Positions 5,626-7,700 of a stretch of DNA of 7,700 bases are shown piece after piece. This stretch comes from Candidatus Zhuqueibacterota bacterium 4484_219 (GTDB lineage Bacteria > Zhuqueibacterota > JdFR-76 > 4484-219). The notes below the pieces were generated by a model, which worked only from the letters and a program-made list of their open reading frames with translations, was not told the DNA's origin and did no database searches. The stretch's first letter is position 1; each line of letters begins with the position of its first letter. The stretch spans positions 1 to 7,700 of the forward strand of contig MZGM01000067.1 in assembly GCA_002085035.1 (NCBI GenBank), written 5' to 3'. The position numbers and the translations under genes were made by a program.

Positions 5626-6381
5626 ATGAAAATACGGTATTCACTATTTCTGTACTACGCGAGCCTTATTTTGTTCAACACCTCAAGTAATGCTGAAACG
5701 CCAAGAGAAATCGTAAAGAAAGCCAACGAGTTATGGCATGGGAAAAGCAGCATTTCTGTGTGCACAATGACCGTCATCAAACCCGGCTGGTCACGGAAAA
5801 TCTCAATGAAATCCTGGATGTTGGAACCTGATTACGCTCTAATATTAATCACCGGCCCGGCCAAAGAAAAAGGAATAGTGACCTTGAAACGAAAAAATGA
5901 AATCTGGAACTGGATTCCGACGGTACAAAGAATCATTAAGATTCCACCATCAATGATGCTGCAGCCATGGATGGGTTCTAATTTTACTCATGATGATTTG
6001 GTACGTGAATCCTCTATTGTGGACGATTACACTCAAAGTTTAATCGGTGAAGAGAAAATTCAAGGATACGATTGCTACAAGATTAAATTGATACCAAAAC
6101 CGGAAGCTGGTGTAGTTTGGGGAAAATTAATCATGTGGATTTCAAAAAAATCTTATTTGACACTTAAAATCAATTTTTATGATGAAGATGGAACCCTGGT
6201 GAAGTCAATGATTGCCAGCAATATTAAAACAATGGACGGGAGAACAATTCCCACTCACCTGGAAATGATTCCAACAAACAAACCAGGCGAAAAAACAGTG
6301 CTGGACTATCAATCTATTCGGTTTAACGTAAAACTCAAACCTTCATTTTTCTCTGAACGAAATATGAAGAGAATACGGTAA
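5626..6381 (+). CDS. LolA-like outer membrane lipoprotein-sorting protein
   Basis: The 251-residue protein has a signal peptide (MKIRYSLFLYYASLILF, likely cleaved after SNA at 23). The mature part fits the periplasmic LolA-like family annotated as 'outer membrane lipoprotein-sorting protein'. Typical features are the EIVKKANELWHGKSS opening, beta-rich repeats, the WNWIPTVQRIIKIPPSMM segment (94-111) followed by WMGSNFTHDDLV (115-126), and a second half with GEEKIQGYDCYKIKLIPKP and LPxHLE-like IPTHLEMIP. Such proteins usually sit beside FtsX/LolC-type ABC permeases and are thought to carry lipid or lipoprotein across the periplasm. The same arrangement is seen here, with a permease 22 nt downstream. 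The start has AGGAG at 6-nt spacing behind a strong promoter. The family call is firm; the cargo is unknown, and this is not canonical LolA by sequence. Confidence 0.88.
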   Translation: MKIRYSLFLYYASLILFNTSSNAETPREIVKKANELWHGKSSISVCTMTVIKPGWSRKISMKSWMLEPDYALILITGPAKEKGIVTLKRKNEIWNWIPTVQRIIKIPPSMMLQPWMGSNFTHDDLVRESSIVDDYTQSLIGEEKIQGYDCYKIKLIPKPEAGVVWGKLIMWISKKSYLTLKINFYDEDGTLVKSMIASNIKTMDGRTIPTHLEMIPTNKPGEKTVLDYQSIRFNVKLKPSFFSERNMKRIR

Positions 6382-6403
6382 AATTCCCAGGAAGGAAACA
6401 AAC

Positions 6404-6910
6404 ATGTACATTGCCCTTAGCTGGCGAAATCTGTGGCGGAACAAAAGACGGTCGCTTATCGCTGCAGCTTCTGTATTCTTTGCAGTCCTTCTCGCCGTAG
6501 TAATGCGCTCCGTGCAAAATGGTTCCTATGCTTATATGATTCACTCATCAGTAAAGTTTTATACCGGCTACCTTCAGATACAGGGAAAAGGTTATTGGGA
6601 TAATCGATCACTGGATCAAAGTATTGTTATTAATAAAAAACAACAACAGGAAATTTTAAATATTCCACATGTTATCTCTGCTGTGCCACGGTTAGAAGCT
6701 TTTTCGTTGGTATCTCATGAAAAGGTAACCAAAGTGTCGCAAATCATCGGGATTGATCCCATTTTGGAAAACAACATGACAGAGTTAAAGAAAAAATTAG
6801 TAAAGGGTAAATATTTAACAGATTCACCGGATGGGGTTCTCATCGGGCAGGGATTAGCCGACATGCTGAAGGTTAGTGTAGGTGTCAAAATAAGGTTTAC
6901 AAATCACTGA
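6404..6910 (+). pseudogene. FtsX/LolC-type ABC permease, N-terminal fragment of a broken gene
   Basis: This 168-codon frame encodes the N-terminal half of an FtsX/MacB-type permease: the short cytoplasmic helix ALSWRNLWRNKRRSLI, a membrane helix at about 17-37, and the start of the periplasmic domain (YTGYLQIQGKGYWDN; IGIDP; GVLIGQGLADMLKV). It then ends abruptly after VGVKIRFTNH at a TGA (6908-6910). The remaining membrane helices are encoded in another frame just downstream. Intact relatives are single proteins of roughly 400 residues, whereas the two parts here sum to about 340. I infer an out-of-frame deletion of perhaps 60-80 codons with a junction near 6885-6892. A Shine-Dalgarno (AAGGA at 6392-6396) precedes the ATG, so the fragment may still be translated. 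Sequencing or assembly error is the main alternative. Confidence 0.75.
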
Positions 6911-6915
6911 AAGCA

Positions 6916-7422
6916 ATGTTCAATAATCAATACACCCTAATGACCTGGCAAGAAATGATGCCTGATTTGGTTCAAGGTATCGAAATTGATAATGCGAGCG
7001 GCTTAGTTATGCTGATCATACTTTACATCGTTATCGCTTTTGGTATTTTCGGCACAATAATGATGATGACTTCAGAGCGGGCAAAGGAATTCGCCGTTTT
7101 GATTTCGATAGGAATGAAAAAAATACGACTCATCTGGGTTAGTTCTCTTGAAACAGTATTTCTTGCCTTTTTAGGTGCGTTCGCCGGTACCGTAGTCAGC
7201 CTGCCAATAATTTTCTATTTTCATTATAATCCAATTCCTATTACTGGCAATGCCGCCCGTGCGTTTGACACATTGGGAGTAGAGCCCATTTTTAATTTTA
7301 GTACCGAGCCAAGCATCTTCATTAACCAGGCAATAGTTGTTTTGATTATCGCTTTAGCAACAGCGCTATATCCGGCACTATTCATAGGAAAATTAGATCC
7401 GGTAAAAGCGATAAAAAGTTAA
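6916..7422 (+). pseudogene. FtsX/LolC-type ABC permease, C-terminal fragment of the same broken gene
   Basis: This frame carries the C-terminal FtsX domain. MTWQEMMPDLVQGIEIDNASG leads into a membrane helix at about 29-51. The conserved cytoplasmic loop SERAKEFAVLISIGMKK (53-69) follows, then helices at about 78-101 and 135-155 and the usual C-terminal LDPVKAIKS. The frame stays open upstream of the ATG to 6877, and the residues before the ATG (KVYKSLKA, from about 6892) read like normal family sequence. The ATG at 6916 is therefore an internal Met, not an original start, and it has no good ribosome binding site. Re-initiation after the TGA 5 nt upstream is possible, but most of the distal periplasmic domain would still be missing. 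The stop is followed by a clean ribosome binding site for the next permease. Confidence 0.75.
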
Positions 7423-7438
7423 CAAAGGAGATAATTGT

Positions 7439-7700
7439 ATGTTAGCATCGCTTGCATGGAAAAATGTATGGAGAAACAAAAAACGCAGTCTCATCATGAT
7501 TCTTGCCATTGCGTTAGGACTGTGGGGTAGTCTTTTAGCGGGCGCAATCTGGATGGGCTGGGGCGAATCGATGGTTAACACGGCAATTGATCGTGACCTA
7601 TCACATATTCAAATTCATAACCAAAAATACCTCCAAAACAAAGAGATTACAAATTTTATCCCTGATGGATTTCGGGTTCTTAAAGAAACAATTAGCGTAC
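7439..7700 (+). CDS. Second FtsX/LolE-type ABC permease, truncated by window end
   Basis: AAAGGAG at 7424-7430 lies 8 nt before an ATG, and 87 codons are open to the window edge. The N terminus MLASLAWKNVWRNKKRSLIM closely resembles the start of the preceding permease (ALSWRNLWRNKRRSLI). A hydrophobic helix at about 18-41 follows, then the start of a periplasmic domain (DRDLSHIQIHNQKYLQN), as in MacB/LolC/E-type permeases. It begins 16 nt after the stop of the broken permease, so the two would have formed a heterodimeric pair. The partner ATPase (LolD-like) is expected further right but is outside the window. This copy shows no break in the visible part. Confidence 0.85.
   Translation, partial: MLASLAWKNVWRNKKRSLIMILAIALGLWGSLLAGAIWMGWGESMVNTAIDRDLSHIQIHNQKYLQNKEITNFIPDGFRVLKETISV

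Noticed and set aside
6335..6544. 69-codon minus-strand ORF across the LolA-like/permease junction
   Set aside because: It is antisense to two supported genes, with no ribosome binding site or family resemblance.
7393..7581. 62-codon minus-strand ORF opposite the second permease start
   Set aside because: It is antisense to a permease N terminus with a strong ribosome binding site.

Overview
The window is an AT-rich stretch from a Gram-negative (LPS-bearing, diderm) bacterium. The evidence is a LapA/LapB pair (control of LPS synthesis), a family 9 glycosyltransferase of the heptosyltransferase type, a SPOR-domain envelope protein, and a LolA-like protein followed by LolC/E-type permeases. 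A near-consensus sigma-54 promoter is also present. The gene order does not look like Enterobacteria. A lineage near the FCB group or candidate phyla such as KSB1/Calditrichota would fit, but that placement is a weak inference from gene content.

Minus-strand block, read from right to left (about 5350 to 1). miaB (tRNA methylthiotransferase), lapA, lapB and a secreted TPR-like/SPOR protein follow each other with gaps of 11, 30 and 7 nt, so they look like one operon. After a gap of about 500 bp comes a GT9 glycosyltransferase with its own near-consensus promoter. That promoter lies so close to the GTG codon that the mRNA should be leaderless. At the extreme left edge another gene appears to begin (ribosome binding site plus GTG AAA GTT TTA).

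The 500-bp gap (1098-1596) is the most unusual part. On the plus strand it holds a textbook -24/-12 sigma-54 promoter (1311-1326) abutted by a CRP/FNR-like palindrome (1290-1309). Two tiny reading frames follow, of 40 and 34 codons, each with a well-placed Shine-Dalgarno. The first is a charged peptide and the second a strongly basic, Trp-containing peptide. Neither is recognised. The unit converges on the 3' end of the SPOR gene.

Plus-strand block (5546-7700). A near-perfect sigma-70 promoter (TTGACA-N17-TATATT) drives a secreted LolA-like 'outer membrane lipoprotein-sorting' protein. It is followed by an FtsX/LolC-type ABC permease that is broken by an out-of-frame internal deletion. A second permease of the same type starts at 7439 and runs off the window. 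Together these would form a Lol-like lipoprotein or envelope-lipid export module, but its first permease is damaged in this sequence.
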